Below, piece after piece: positions 24,908-32,339 of a DNA stretch of 33,184 bases. The notes under the pieces are model-generated. The model was not told the origin of the DNA, ran no database searches, and saw only the letters and a list, made by a program, of their open reading frames with translations. The position numbers were made by a program, and so were the translations under genes. Numbering within the stretch: the first letter of the stretch is position 1; each line of letters opens with the position of its first letter. Location: contig NZ_BCYT01000025.1 in NCBI RefSeq assembly GCF_001598335.1, positions 1 through 33,184 of the forward strand. The letters are read 5' to 3'. The stretch is from Sphingobium abikonense NBRC 16140. Its GTDB lineage: Bacteria > Pseudomonadota > Alphaproteobacteria > Sphingomonadales > Sphingomonadaceae.

Positions 24908-26044
24908 CTACCGCGTCTCGTGGTTCGCCGCGACCGCCTTCGACACGGCCTGCATCAGCGCCCAGCGTTCGGGGATCGGCACGGTGGTCGACCCGATCAT
25001 GACCGCGACGGCATAGCTGGTACCATCGGGCGCGGTCATGATGCCGACGTCGTTATAGCCGGTCGAGCGGGGCGCGAGATCCTGCCCGGTGCCGGTCTTG
25101 TGCAGATAATGCCAGCCGGCCGGTACGCCGCCCTTCACCCGTTGCGGCCCCGTCTTCGCCTCGCTCATGATATTGAGCAGCAGCCGCGTCGATGCGGGTG
25201 ACAGCATGTCGCCCTGCTTCAGCTTCGCCAGCGCCGCGACGATCGAACCGGGCGCCGCGCCATCGGGCGGATTGGACAGATAATTGTCGAGCGCTTTTAC
25301 CCGTACCGACATGGGCAGCTTCGCGCGCGCCGCATAGAAATTGCGGCCGATAGAATAATCCTGCCGCCAGTCCAGCCCCGCCGTTGCCGACTGCAGCAGT
25401 CGCTCGCCCGGGCCGAAGCGGATATCCTTGATCATCCGCCGCGCCAGGAACCCGCGCACCGCGTCCGGCCCGCCCGCCGCGCGCAACAACGCGTCGTTGC
25501 AGGTATTGTCGCTCTGCGTCATCGCCCGGCGCATCAGGTCGGAATAGCTGGTGGTCCAGCCGCCCTGTTTCGCCACCAGTGCCGCGCTGGGCTGGTGGAA
25601 CAGCGTCAAGTCGTTGCGCGTCAGCGTCGTCGTGTCGGTCAGGCGCAGCTTGCCCCGGTCGACTGCATCCAGAAACGTCATGCTGACCCACAGTTTCGAC
25701 ACGCTTTGTTGCGGGAACAGTGCGTTGCCGTTCCACGCGACGGTCCAGTCCGCGCCCACGCGGCGGACAGCGATGCCGACCTTGCCCTTGAAGCTTTGGC
25801 CAAGGTTGCGGATGACGCTGACCAGCGCCGGGGGCGGCGCCTCATTCTGGTTGATATCCTGATAGGGCAGGGGAGGGTTGGCGACCTGACGGATCGGCCA
25901 GCTATTGGTGGTAGGCTGCGGCTTTTGCGGGGTGGCTGCGGCAGCCAGGGCGCGTGGACGCTCGGGCGCGCTGACGCAAGCGGACAAGGCGGCGATCAAC
26001 AGGACAAGGCGCGCCGTCGCCCCCCGGCTTTCTCTAAACGACAT
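24908..26044 (-). CDS. Class A beta-lactamase-like serine hydrolase, lipoprotein
   Basis: The 378-residue product begins with a lipoprotein signal ending in the lipobox LSAC (Cys23). A Pro/Gln-rich linker to about residue 70 precedes a beta-lactamase fold. Class A motifs are present: SVSK at 114-117 (nucleophile Ser114), SDN at 178-180 and KTG at 316-318. Glu214 lies 34 residues after the SDN Asn, exactly where Glu166 of class A enzymes stands, but the usual ELN is replaced by RLLQ. About 30 extra residues follow that loop. The frame continues upstream of 26044, but MSFRESRG gives the signal peptide, so this start is preferred. It may hydrolyse beta-lactams or act on cell-wall peptides; the sequence does not decide. 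It diverges from the hydrolase gene. Confidence 0.85.
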   Translation of the reverse strand: MSFRESRGATARLVLLIAALSACVSAPERPRALAAAATPQKPQPTTNSWPIRQVANPPLPYQDINQNEAPPPALVSVIRNLGQSFKGKVGIAVRRVGADWTVAWNGNALFPQQSVSKLWVSMTFLDAVDRGKLRLTDTTTLTRNDLTLFHQPSAALVAKQGGWTTSYSDLMRRAMTQSDNTCNDALLRAAGGPDAVRGFLARRMIKDIRFGPGERLLQSATAGLDWRQDYSIGRNFYAARAKLPMSVRVKALDNYLSNPPDGAAPGSIVAALAKLKQGDMLSPASTRLLLNIMSEAKTGPQRVKGGVPAGWHYLHKTGTGQDLAPRSTGYNDVGIMTAPDGTSYAVAVMIGSTTVPIPERWALMQAVSKAVAANHETR

Positions 26045-26217
26045 GAAATTCCCCGAACTTATGGTGATCATAGGCCGTTGGCTCGGTCCTCGCTTCAAGG
26101 CAGATGCGACGAATGAGTCCGCAAATGCGATGGGGGGAGGGTCGATGCCGCAACCTCTTGATCCTGGGCAGGATATGCTCAGTTGCGGTTCAGGGGCAAC
26201 CGGGCAATAGCCGCGCC

Positions 26218-27057
26218 ATGACCATGGGCATGAACAGACGCACGCTTCTGATGGGCGGTGGCGCGGCGGGGCTGGGATTATGGGCCAGGGGCGCAAGCGC
26301 CGCACCCTTCGTGTCGCGCCGGATAGACGTGGCCGTGCGGGGCAACGGTCGGGACGTGGTGCTGATCCCCGGTCTTGCCAGTGGGCCCGGTATCTGGAAC
26401 GGCCTGGTGGCGGCATTGCCGGGCTATCGCTTTCACCTCATCCATGTGCGCGGTTTCGCCGGACTTGCCGCGCAGGCCAACCAGAGCGGCGCGCTTATCT
26501 CGCCGCTGGCTGACGAGATCGCGCGCTACATCACGGCAGCCGGTCTAAAACGCCCGGCGGTCATTGGTCATTCGATGGGCGGCACGCTGGCTTTAAAACT
26601 GGGGTTGAGCGGCCGGGCAGGCCGCGTGATGGTGGTGGACATGCTGCCTGCCGGTGCGGCGATGGTGGGTGGCACGGCAAGCGGGCTTGGCTTCCTGGCC
26701 GATCAGCTTAGCAGCTACCTTACCGGCACGGCAGCGGGACGGCGCTATCTGGCCCAGATCGTCGCGCAGACGCCCGGCGCGAAAAACAGCGATCCCGACG
26801 TGATCGCCAACGCCTTGCGCGACCTGGCCAATGTCGATCTCGGCCCGCAATTGCCGCGTTTGACAGTGCCGCTTCATGTCGTCTTCGCCGTCGGGTCCGA
26901 CGCGCAGCAGGCCGCTGCTATCACGCGCCGCTTCCGCGAGGCCTATGCCGGCGCCAAGGCGGCACTGCTCAAACCGATAGGTCCCAGCGGCCATATGGTG
27001 ATGGCGGACCAGCCGGCGCGATTCCTGGCGCTGTGCAAGATGTTTCTGGCAGGCTGA
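26218..27057 (+). CDS. Exported alpha/beta hydrolase
   Basis: The product (279 residues from this ATG) opens with MNRRTLLMGGGAAGLG and a further hydrophobic stretch to ASAAP, a Tat-like or Sec signal with twin arginine. The mature part is an alpha/beta hydrolase. It has the oxyanion region VVLIPGLASGPGIWNGLV, the nucleophile elbow GHSMGG (Ser119), an acid region near VVFAVGSDAQQ and the catalytic His in GPSGHMVMAD. The substrate is unknown. In-frame ATGs at 26224 and 26230 are alternative starts, and none has a strong ribosome site. It is divergent from the beta-lactamase-like gene over about 170 bp, so the two may share a control region. Confidence 0.85.
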   Translation: MTMGMNRRTLLMGGGAAGLGLWARGASAAPFVSRRIDVAVRGNGRDVVLIPGLASGPGIWNGLVAALPGYRFHLIHVRGFAGLAAQANQSGALISPLADEIARYITAAGLKRPAVIGHSMGGTLALKLGLSGRAGRVMVVDMLPAGAAMVGGTASGLGFLADQLSSYLTGTAAGRRYLAQIVAQTPGAKNSDPDVIANALRDLANVDLGPQLPRLTVPLHVVFAVGSDAQQAAAITRRFREAYAGAKAALLKPIGPSGHMVMADQPARFLALCKMFLAG

Positions 27058-27074
27058 CTTACTTTGCCAATGTG

Positions 27075-27110
27075 AAAACGGCCCGGCATCCTGTAGGGAA
27101 GCCGGGCCGT
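27075..27110 (-). terminator. Terminator between the convergent hydrolase and lipoprotein genes
   Basis: ACGGCCCGGC (27078-27087) and GCCGGGCCGT (27101-27110) form a perfect 10-bp stem with a 13-nt loop. Read on the minus strand the hairpin is followed by TTTT, so it suits the lipoprotein gene best. It may also stop transcripts from the plus strand. Confidence 0.75.
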
Positions 27111-27165
27111 ATCATGCGTGTCGAGGCGTTCGCTAGTGGCGTTCACACCCCAAGGCTGTAGCCTG

Positions 27166-27480
27166 TCAGTCGTTCTTCAGATCGCGACCGGCATCCTGCA
27201 GTGCGTCGCCAACATTATCCTTGGCCTCGCCGGTTTCGCGCTTGGCATCGGCGGCAGCCTCATCGGCGGCGGCGTCGACGCGGTCGGCTCCGCGATCAAT
27301 CGCCTGACCGGCATCATCCAGCCCATTGTCGATGGCATCGCCCGCATCATCGGCGGCGCGGCTGATGTCGTTCCCCATGGAATCGCCCGTCCGCTCCAGA
27401 TTGTCCTGGGTCTTTTCCGAACAGGCCGACAGGCCCGCAGCGGCGATCAGGGTCATTCCAGCGATAATCGCAGTGCGCAT
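27166..27480 (-). CDS. Small Asp/Ala-rich lipoprotein
   Basis: The 104-residue product has a lipoprotein signal, MRTAIIAGMTLIAAAGLSAC, with the lipobox LSAC. The mature part is almost entirely Asp/Ala/Gly-rich helix with a roughly 11-residue repeating pattern (DDAGDAIDNG, DDAGQAIDRG, DRVDAAADEA). This gives an amphipathic helix like those in CsbD, YtxH or LEA-type stress proteins. The start at 27480 is supported by GAGAGGAA just upstream; a longer frame to 27570 has no such site. Function is unknown. An envelope-stress role is a guess from composition. Confidence 0.75.
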   Translation of the reverse strand: MRTAIIAGMTLIAAAGLSACSEKTQDNLERTGDSMGNDISRAADDAGDAIDNGLDDAGQAIDRGADRVDAAADEAAADAKRETGEAKDNVGDALQDAGRDLKND

Positions 27481-27550
27481 GATGGTTCCTCTCTTCCATT
27501 GCGTAGACAGGCACAAGCGCAGCAGGGCCGATAAAGTTGCGTGACCGTCA

Positions 27551-28057
27551 TCATCCACCGCGCAGGCCAAAGACCATGGACCGGTCTTCTTCGGGGATCA
27601 GACCCTCCAAGACCCGCCAAAATCCGGTGACCGATCCCTGTCCCGCCTGGGCATAGGCCGCCGCCATTTTCTCCCGCAATGCGCGAAACAACTCGGCTTC
27701 GAGCGCCGCGCCCTGCGGGCTGAGCCGCAGCAGCTTCTGCCGCCGGTCGCTCGCGCCGACGCGGGTTTCGATATAGCCCCGATCGATCAGGTCGTTCAGC
27801 ACCCGGCCCAGCGATTGCTTGGTGATGGCAAGCAGGCGGAGCAGATCCTTGACCGTCAGGTCGGGCTGGCGCGAAATGAAATAGAGCGCGCGATGATGCG
27901 CCCGGCCCAGCCCCTGCGCCGCCAGCCCTTCGTCGATGGATCGCGTCAGCGCGCCATAGCCGAAATACAGCATTTCGATGCCGCGCCGTATCTCGTCCTC
28001 GCGCAGGAAAAGCGGCGAGGCCGGACTGATCTGGGAAGAGGAAGAAGGCGAAGCCAT
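27551..28057 (-). CDS. MarR-family transcriptional regulator
   Basis: The product (168 residues) is a winged-helix regulator of the MarR type. It has a dimerisation helix (REDEIRRGIEMLYFGYGAL), a helix-turn-helix around LTVKDLLRLLAITKQSLGRV, and the wing with the conserved acidic/basic turn ETRVGASDRRQKLLRLSPQG. It probably binds DNA as a dimer and responds to a small ligand. A 12-codon longer form starts at 28093, but that ATG lies in a palindrome that looks like an operator, so the 28057 ATG is preferred. It is divergent from tRNA-Gln. Its target genes cannot be told from the sequence. Confidence 0.87.
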   Translation of the reverse strand: MASPSSSSQISPASPLFLREDEIRRGIEMLYFGYGALTRSIDEGLAAQGLGRAHHRALYFISRQPDLTVKDLLRLLAITKQSLGRVLNDLIDRGYIETRVGASDRRQKLLRLSPQGAALEAELFRALREKMAAAYAQAGQGSVTGFWRVLEGLIPEEDRSMVFGLRGG

Positions 28058-28087
28058 GAAAGCGATGTTCCGGATAAAAAAGGTCGG

Positions 28088-28107
28088 CGCCATATTGGCG
28101 TTGTCAA
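28088..28107 (-). promoter_or_regulatory. Palindrome and -35-like box upstream of the MarR gene
   Basis: CGCCA-TAT-TGGCG (28088-28100) is a short inverted repeat. Next to it, on the minus strand, is TTGACA (28102-28107), a good -35 box. No well-placed -10 is obvious. An operator here would give autoregulation typical of MarR proteins. This is inference. Confidence 0.35.
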
Positions 28108-28182
28108 ACTGTGATGACTAGGCTTTCCTTTCGCGCAGCAACCGCTATATGGCGGTCCGCGCTGGCGATGCCGGCGCTCTGC

Positions 28183-28257
28183 TGGGGCGTAGCCAAGCGG
28201 TAAGGCAGCGGTTTTTGGTACCGCCATGCGCAGGTTCGAATCCTGCCGCCCCAGCCA
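28183..28257 (+). tRNA. tRNA-Gln (anticodon TTG)
   Basis: The acceptor arms TGGGGCG and CGCCCCA pair. The anticodon stem GCGGT/ACCGC encloses the loop TTTTGGT with anticodon TTG, reading CAA for glutamine. The T arm contains GGTTCGAATCC. The 3' CCA is encoded (28255-28257). The downstream recombinase remnant suggests it may once have been an island attachment site. Confidence 0.95.
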
Positions 28258-28388
28258 CATTCCGAAATGCGAAACTTTTCACGCTGCAAGCTGACTGTAG
28301 CACCAAACCGGCGCAGTTCTGCGCGGTTTGCGGCCGGGGGTAAAAAGCGAGGGACGCGGAGACTGTGAATCGGCCGTCGAGGCCAAGG

Positions 28389-28420
28389 AAAAAGGCCCCG
28401 CGTCTCACGAGGCCCTTTTG
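28389..28420 (+). terminator. Possible terminator downstream of tRNA-Gln
   Basis: AAAAGGCC (28390-28397) and GGCCCTTTT (28411-28419) form a stem with one bulged base and a GC-rich loop. The T-run is part of the right arm. It could end tRNA transcription or lie at the edge of the IS remnant. Confidence 0.4.
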
Positions 28421-28447
28421 AGTGTCCCACGATTTTGATGGGCAAGG

Positions 28448-29048
28448 CTAGCGCGGATCGACATTCAGCGTAACCAGATTCATTGCAACGGCGAGGTGTA
28501 CGAAGCCGGTGAATTGTACGGTTCGGCGGTCGTACCGTGTGGCAAATCGTCGGAAGTGCTTGAGGCGTCCGAAACATCGCTCGATACGGTTTCGTAGTTG
28601 TAGACGGTAACGTGGTGATGGATGGCAACATTGCGGCAGCGGTTCGAGGGGATAACCACTTCGGCTCCCATGTCTGCGATGAGGGTCCGTAAGGCCCTGC
28701 TGTCATAGGCTTTGTCCGCAAGTACGGCATTGTCTTGATGTCCGCAGGGCAGGGCCGGCGCCTTGGTGACGTCACCAGTCTGGCCGGGCGCGTCGATGAA
28801 GCGCAGCGGGCGACCACGCGCTTTCGCCAACATGTGGACCTTGGTTGTCAATCCGCCTCGGGAACGCCCCAGCGCCTGATCGCATGTCCCCTTTTCCGGT
28901 CGCCGCCTGCTGGTGCGCCCCAACGAAGGTGCTGTCGGTTTTCAGATGCTGGTTGTCCTGTTCGGCGGTTAACGCATTGAACACCCGTTTTCAGACACCG
29001 GCACGGCACCAGCGACTCAAGTGGAGATGCACCGTCTTCCACTTGCCA
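28448..29048 (-). pseudogene. IS5-family transposase remnant, 5'-truncated and frameshifted
   Basis: Read on the minus strand, pieces of one IS5-type transposase appear in order: YGKWKTVHLHLSRWCRAGV, an in-frame TGA at 28991-28993, then MFNALTAEQDNQHL with DSTFVGAHQQAATGK. A frameshift near 28890 leads to DQALGRSRGGLTTKVHMLA and AVLADKAYDSRALRTLIADM, and another near 28600 to RNRIERCFGRLKHFRR. The gene ends NLVTLNVDPR at a normal stop. The three acidic DDE residues are visible, but in broken frames. The N-terminal part is missing: the homology stops at about 29048, where recombinase sequence begins on the other strand. This is a different subgroup from the IS at 21204. Confidence 0.83.
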
Positions 29049-29218
29049 TATGGGATGCACTCTCTGCGCCGAACCCAGGCATCGATCATCTACAAGGCAA
29101 TCGGAAATTTCCGTGCGGTCCAATCCTGCTTGGGCACACAAAGATTGAAAGCACTGTCAGATACCATGGGGCGGACGTGGAGGACGCGCTCAGGCTGGCG
29201 GAGCGCAACGAAATTTGA
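29049..29218 (+). pseudogene. Tyrosine recombinase (phage-type integrase) C-terminal remnant
   Basis: The frame from 29049 reads YGMHSLRRTQASIIYKAIGN and then FRAVQ. A single missing base in the run near 29124 moves the reading to the next frame, which continues LLGHTKIESTVRYHGADVED and ends ALRLAERNEI at TGA 29216. This order, HSxRRT followed by LLGHTxIxxTxRY, is the conserved catalytic C-terminus of tyrosine recombinases, with the Arg and nucleophile Tyr still readable. Only about 56 codons remain. It cannot act, but it marks an old island or prophage about 0.8 kb from tRNA-Gln. Confidence 0.75.
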
Positions 29219-29457
29219 GAGAGGCTGCCTATTGGCGCATTGCAAGGAGCCAGCCTCACAACGTCGTGGCTGCTCTGCGCCAGTCCCAGCCGTTCGACAA
29301 AAATTTTGAAACGCCTAGAAGCGGATATTCCGAAAGCCACTCCCTAAAAAGCGGGTCTTAGTACCGTGCCGTGAGAGCTCAGAGGCCTCGAATAAGCCGT
29401 AGGGTCTGCCATTCGTCTGGGACGAGTTCAAGCTTCCTCTGTCACACGGCAGGCCGC
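29219..29457. other. Non-coding stretch between the recombinase remnant and the VOC/GST operon end
   Basis: I see no convincing gene, strong hairpin or promoter in this 239-bp stretch. Its base composition is less GC-rich around 29290-29350 (AAAAATTTTGAAACG), unlike the flagellar block. It may be eroded island DNA. Confidence 0.5.
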
Positions 29458-30150
29458 TCACCAGCTACCGTCCTCCATGCGTTTGCGCCTCTCAATCTCG
29501 CGGTCGCTGGTAGCAGCGATCGGTGCTTCACTGGGATAGGGCGGCAGACCTCCGCCCGGTTTCCAGTAGGCGATGATGGCACCTTGGTTGGTTACCCGGT
29601 GGCCTGTCATCTCCAGCTTCGTGACCGTGGTGCCGTCGCCGAACAGGCGTTTGCCGTGCCCCAGGATCACCGGATAGGTCATGGTGACGAGCTCGTCGAT
29701 CAGGCCTGCGGCGAGAAGGGCCGGGTAGAGCGTGCTCGATCCCTGGATGAGCAGGTCGCGGCCCGGCTCTGCCTTCAAACGCGCGACGTCGTCCACCCCG
29801 GACAGCCGGTGGCTGTTCTGCCATTCGAGCGGCTGGTCGCCGCGGGTTAGCACGTATTTGTTCGCCGCGTCGAAGGCATCGCGCATCGGGCGGTTCTCTG
29901 GTTCCTCTGCATAGGGCCAGTAGGCGGCGAAGATGTCGTACGTTCGCCGGCCCAGCAGCAGGTCGTATTCGCCTGCGAAGAGTTCGCCGAGAGTTTCGCC
30001 GACCTGTTCGTCCCACAAGCTGAAGACCCAGCCGCCCTCTTCGAAGCCGCCGGTGGGGTCTTCGATCGGACCGCCGGGGGCCTGTATCACGCCATCGAGC
30101 GACAGGAAGGCGGCACCGGTGATCTTTCGCGCGATATTCGGCTCGTTCAT
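29458..30150 (-). CDS. RibD C-terminal/dihydrofolate reductase-like protein
   Basis: The 230-residue product has the fold signature of small RibD-C/DHFR-like reductases (YyaP type): ITGAAFLSLDGVIQAPGG, YDLLLGRRTYDIFAAYWP, KYVLTRGDQPLEW, LLIQGSSTLYPALLAAGLID and YPVILGHGKRLFGDG. Such proteins bind NADPH, but their substrates are mostly unknown; it is not the housekeeping FolA. About 30 extra C-terminal residues are charged (TSDREIERRKRMEDGSW). It is the last gene of the five-gene operon, starting 1 nt after the two-domain VOC gene. Function in the operon is inferred only as a reductase. Confidence 0.85.
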   Translation of the reverse strand: MNEPNIARKITGAAFLSLDGVIQAPGGPIEDPTGGFEEGGWVFSLWDEQVGETLGELFAGEYDLLLGRRTYDIFAAYWPYAEEPENRPMRDAFDAANKYVLTRGDQPLEWQNSHRLSGVDDVARLKAEPGRDLLIQGSSTLYPALLAAGLIDELVTMTYPVILGHGKRLFGDGTTVTKLEMTGHRVTNQGAIIAYWKPGGGLPPYPSEAPIAATSDREIERRKRMEDGSW

Positions 30151-30151
30151 C

Positions 30152-30955
30152 TCACTTCTCCCTGCGTGGTCCGACGAGGCCGAAGGCGATGCCGTGCGGA
30201 TCGGTACAGACGGCGCTGAATTCGCCGCCTGGGATCTGGTGCAGCCCCTCGATCAGCGTGCCGCCGCCGTCCTTCACGGCAGCGACCGCGCGGTCAATGG
30301 CGTCGACACCGATCGAATAGGTCCAGTTCGATTGCGGCATCGCGGGCGACTTTTGCACGATCGCTCCGATCAAGTCCTCACCGCGATAGAGGAACTTGTA
30401 GTCGCCCAAGCCCGGCATCGGCATCGCTCCGTCCTGCCGCCAGCCGAACAGGCCGGTGTAGAAGGCGATCGCCTCGTCCTGATCGGCCGTGGACAGTTCG
30501 TTCCAGCGCACGTGCTGCGGCTTCCGGTAATCGAACACGTCGCTTTTGGCGTTAGGGTCGTCAAAGGGCGGGGTGGGTGTCATCACATAGAGCGGCGCAC
30601 CCTGCCCGTCGGCGACGAGCGCCATCCGGCCCACGCCCTCGATCGTCTGATCGAAATGGACCGTGCCGCCCGCCGCCTCAAATGCGCTCTTGGCCGCATC
30701 GACATCCGGCACGCAGACATAGCCATACCACGCTGGCCGGGCGCCGCCGTCCTGCATTGCTCGCGACAGCGCGAGGACGCCGCCCGCATGGCCACCGTCT
30801 GACCGTCGGATCATGCGATAGTCCATCTCGCTTCCGCTCTCCTCGCGCGCGGCGATGTCCCAGCCGATTACCGCGTCGTAAAATGTTTTGGCGGCATCGG
30901 GATCGGGCGTCATCAGTTCGTACCAGATAAAGGCGCCGGTATCAGGATCAGTCAT
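30152..30955 (-). CDS. Two-domain VOC (glyoxalase-like) protein
   Basis: The 267-residue product has two vicinal-oxygen-chelate domains in tandem. The first begins FIWYELMTPDPDAAKTFYDA, and the second begins VRWNELSTADQDEAIAFYTG and ends SAVCTDPHGIAFGLVGP. This resembles the tandem VOC proteins related to mycobacterial CFP30B. The start at 30955 has a good AAGGAGAAG upstream; codons further upstream lie in the GST gene. It overlaps the GST stop by 8 nt and is followed at once by the reductase gene. VOC proteins bind metal and small molecules; the substrate is unknown. Confidence 0.88.
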   Translation of the reverse strand: MTDPDTGAFIWYELMTPDPDAAKTFYDAVIGWDIAAREESGSEMDYRMIRRSDGGHAGGVLALSRAMQDGGARPAWYGYVCVPDVDAAKSAFEAAGGTVHFDQTIEGVGRMALVADGQGAPLYVMTPTPPFDDPNAKSDVFDYRKPQHVRWNELSTADQDEAIAFYTGLFGWRQDGAMPMPGLGDYKFLYRGEDLIGAIVQKSPAMPQSNWTYSIGVDAIDRAVAAVKDGGGTLIEGLHQIPGGEFSAVCTDPHGIAFGLVGPRREK

Positions 30956-31607
30956 CGCTCTTCTCCTTGCGGGCTTCGTCAGCCTTCTCAAAATGGGCCA
31001 TTTGATCGGCGTGGGCCTTGTGAAAGGCGGGGCGGGTGGTCATGCGTTCTATGTAGGCTTCGCTAGCGGGGCGATCGCCGTGCTCGCGAACGAGGTTAAC
31101 ACGCAGCACGTCGGCTATGACGAGATCGGCGAGAGTGAAGCGTTCCCCCACCAGCCACTCATGATCCGCTAGCACCCTTTCCATCTGGGCCAGCCGGTTG
31201 TCGAGCCAGTCGCCGATCGCTTGCACGTCTTCCTTCGACCATTGCAGCACGACCCAGGGCATGGTCACCATTTCCAGCGTATTGAGCCCGGCAAACATCC
31301 ACTGGATCACTTCGGCGCGACCTTTCTCGTCTGACGGGATCAGTGCATCGCTCTTGCCGCCGAGATGAATCAGACCCGCCCCGGTTTCGAACAGGCGAAT
31401 GGGGCCGTCCTCCAGCATGGGCACCTGACCGAAGGGCTGCCGGTCGAGGTGATTGGTCTCGCGCCCGTCGAAGGGCACGCTTTCTACACGGTAGGCGATG
31501 CCCGCCTCCTCGCACGCCCAGCGCAGCCGGATGTCGCGAACGAAGCCGCGCGGCATGTCGGACACCCAGTCGTAGGTCCAGATGGTGACGGTATTGGCGG
31601 CCATCAT
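30948..31607 (-). CDS. Glutathione S-transferase family protein
   Basis: The 219-residue protein has the GST layout. The thioredoxin-like N-domain (IRLRWACEEAGIAYRVESVP and the cis-Pro turn FGQVPMLEDGPIRLFETGAG) is followed by a helical C-domain with EWLVGERFTLADLVIADVLR, the conserved N-capping box and Asp. It likely uses glutathione to conjugate or reduce a small electrophile. Two ATGs in a row (31607 and 31604) are possible starts. The first shares an ATGA with the stop of the upstream VOC gene, which suggests coupled translation. The class of GST cannot be fixed by eye. Confidence 0.9.
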   Translation of the reverse strand: MMAANTVTIWTYDWVSDMPRGFVRDIRLRWACEEAGIAYRVESVPFDGRETNHLDRQPFGQVPMLEDGPIRLFETGAGLIHLGGKSDALIPSDEKGRAEVIQWMFAGLNTLEMVTMPWVVLQWSKEDVQAIGDWLDNRLAQMERVLADHEWLVGERFTLADLVIADVLRVNLVREHGDRPASEAYIERMTTRPAFHKAHADQMAHFEKADEARKEKSDD

Positions 31608-31951
31608 TCCCCTTTCAGCGGGTTGAGCGTGTTGCCGTCGGGAACGGTGAGGGTGGCGATGCGCAAGGTGTCGAAGCCGGAGATGGGCGGCGGATTACCG
31701 ACAGCGATGCCGGTGTCGCGGAGCCGCTCGATCCCAGTTTCTAGATTCAGAAGGCGCAGTGAGGCGGTATCGACAGCACCATCCTTCGGGTTGTCGAGCA
31801 TTTGGAACAAGACATGGTCGCTTAGATCCCATTCGCAGCAACCTGGCATCGGACTGCGGTCGGGCCTACGGCCCAACGCCGCGCTCCGCCACTGACAGCC
31901 AGCAACATGGGCCGTCACCCCAAGCGTGACGAAGACGTTGGCGACGTCCAT
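31604..31951 (-). CDS. Single-domain VOC protein
   Basis: The 115-residue product looks like a compact glyoxalase/VOC domain. It opens MDVANVFVTLGVT, has PMPGCCEWDLSDHVLFQML in the middle, and ends FDTLRIATLTVPDGNTLNPL, which corresponds to the final metal-site strand of VOC proteins. The part at residues 14-30 (AHVAGCQWRSAALGRRPDRS) matches the family less well than the rest. This could be divergence or a small compensated frameshift. It lies 3 nt after the DUF1428 gene and overlaps the GST start. Confidence 0.8.
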   Translation of the reverse strand: MDVANVFVTLGVTAHVAGCQWRSAALGRRPDRSPMPGCCEWDLSDHVLFQMLDNPKDGAVDTASLRLLNLETGIERLRDTGIAVGNPPPISGFDTLRIATLTVPDGNTLNPLKGE

Positions 31952-31954
31952 GGC

Positions 31955-32311
31955 TCAAGCCCGCTTGTCGACGATGGTCTCGAAGCCGCCATATATCATG
32001 CGCTTGCCATCGAACGGCATTTCGCCAAATTCTTCCATTCGGGGATCTTCCATCATCCGCTTCTCACCCCTGTCGGCGGCGGCCTTGTCGGGCCAGGTGA
32101 TCCAGCTGAAGACGATCTTCTCGCCAGGCTTGGCCTTGGTCGCCATGCGGAAGTCGGTGGTATGGCCGTCCTTGACGTCCGCCTCCCAGCATTCGACCTG
32201 ACCGAGCGCGCCAAACTCCTTGACGAGCGCCCAGAACTTTTCGGCGGTGTCGATATAGGCCTGCTTGCCGCCTTCCGGCACCGCGATGACGAAACTGTTC
32301 ACACAGGTCAT
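31955..32311 (-). CDS. DUF1428 family protein
   Basis: The 118-residue protein matches DUF1428, small ferredoxin-like alpha/beta-barrel proteins of unknown function. It shows NSFVIAVPEGGKQAYID near the start, GQVECWEADVKDGHTTDF in the middle, IVFSWITWPDKAAADRG, and the ending MEDPRMEEFGEMPFDGKRMI. The ATG at 32311 has GGAGAAG just upstream. It is the first intact gene of the minus-strand operon. DUF1428 proteins often sit with VOC, DHFR-like and related stress genes; no function is proven. Confidence 0.9.
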   Translation of the reverse strand: MTCVNSFVIAVPEGGKQAYIDTAEKFWALVKEFGALGQVECWEADVKDGHTTDFRMATKAKPGEKIVFSWITWPDKAAADRGEKRMMEDPRMEEFGEMPFDGKRMIYGGFETIVDKRA

Positions 32312-32339
32312 GGATCTTCTCCTCTGCTCGCTTTGCTCA

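Noticed and set aside
22902..25016. A 704-codon open frame on the plus strand opposite polA
   Set aside because: It is the antisense shadow of polA and the beta-lactamase-like gene, produced by high GC codon bias. The product is His/Arg/Gln-rich without domains.
26045..26416. Upstream extension of the beta-lactamase-like gene to give 502 residues
   Set aside because: The added 124 residues are Pro/Arg-rich, cover the divergent hydrolase start and would bury the lipoprotein signal peptide.
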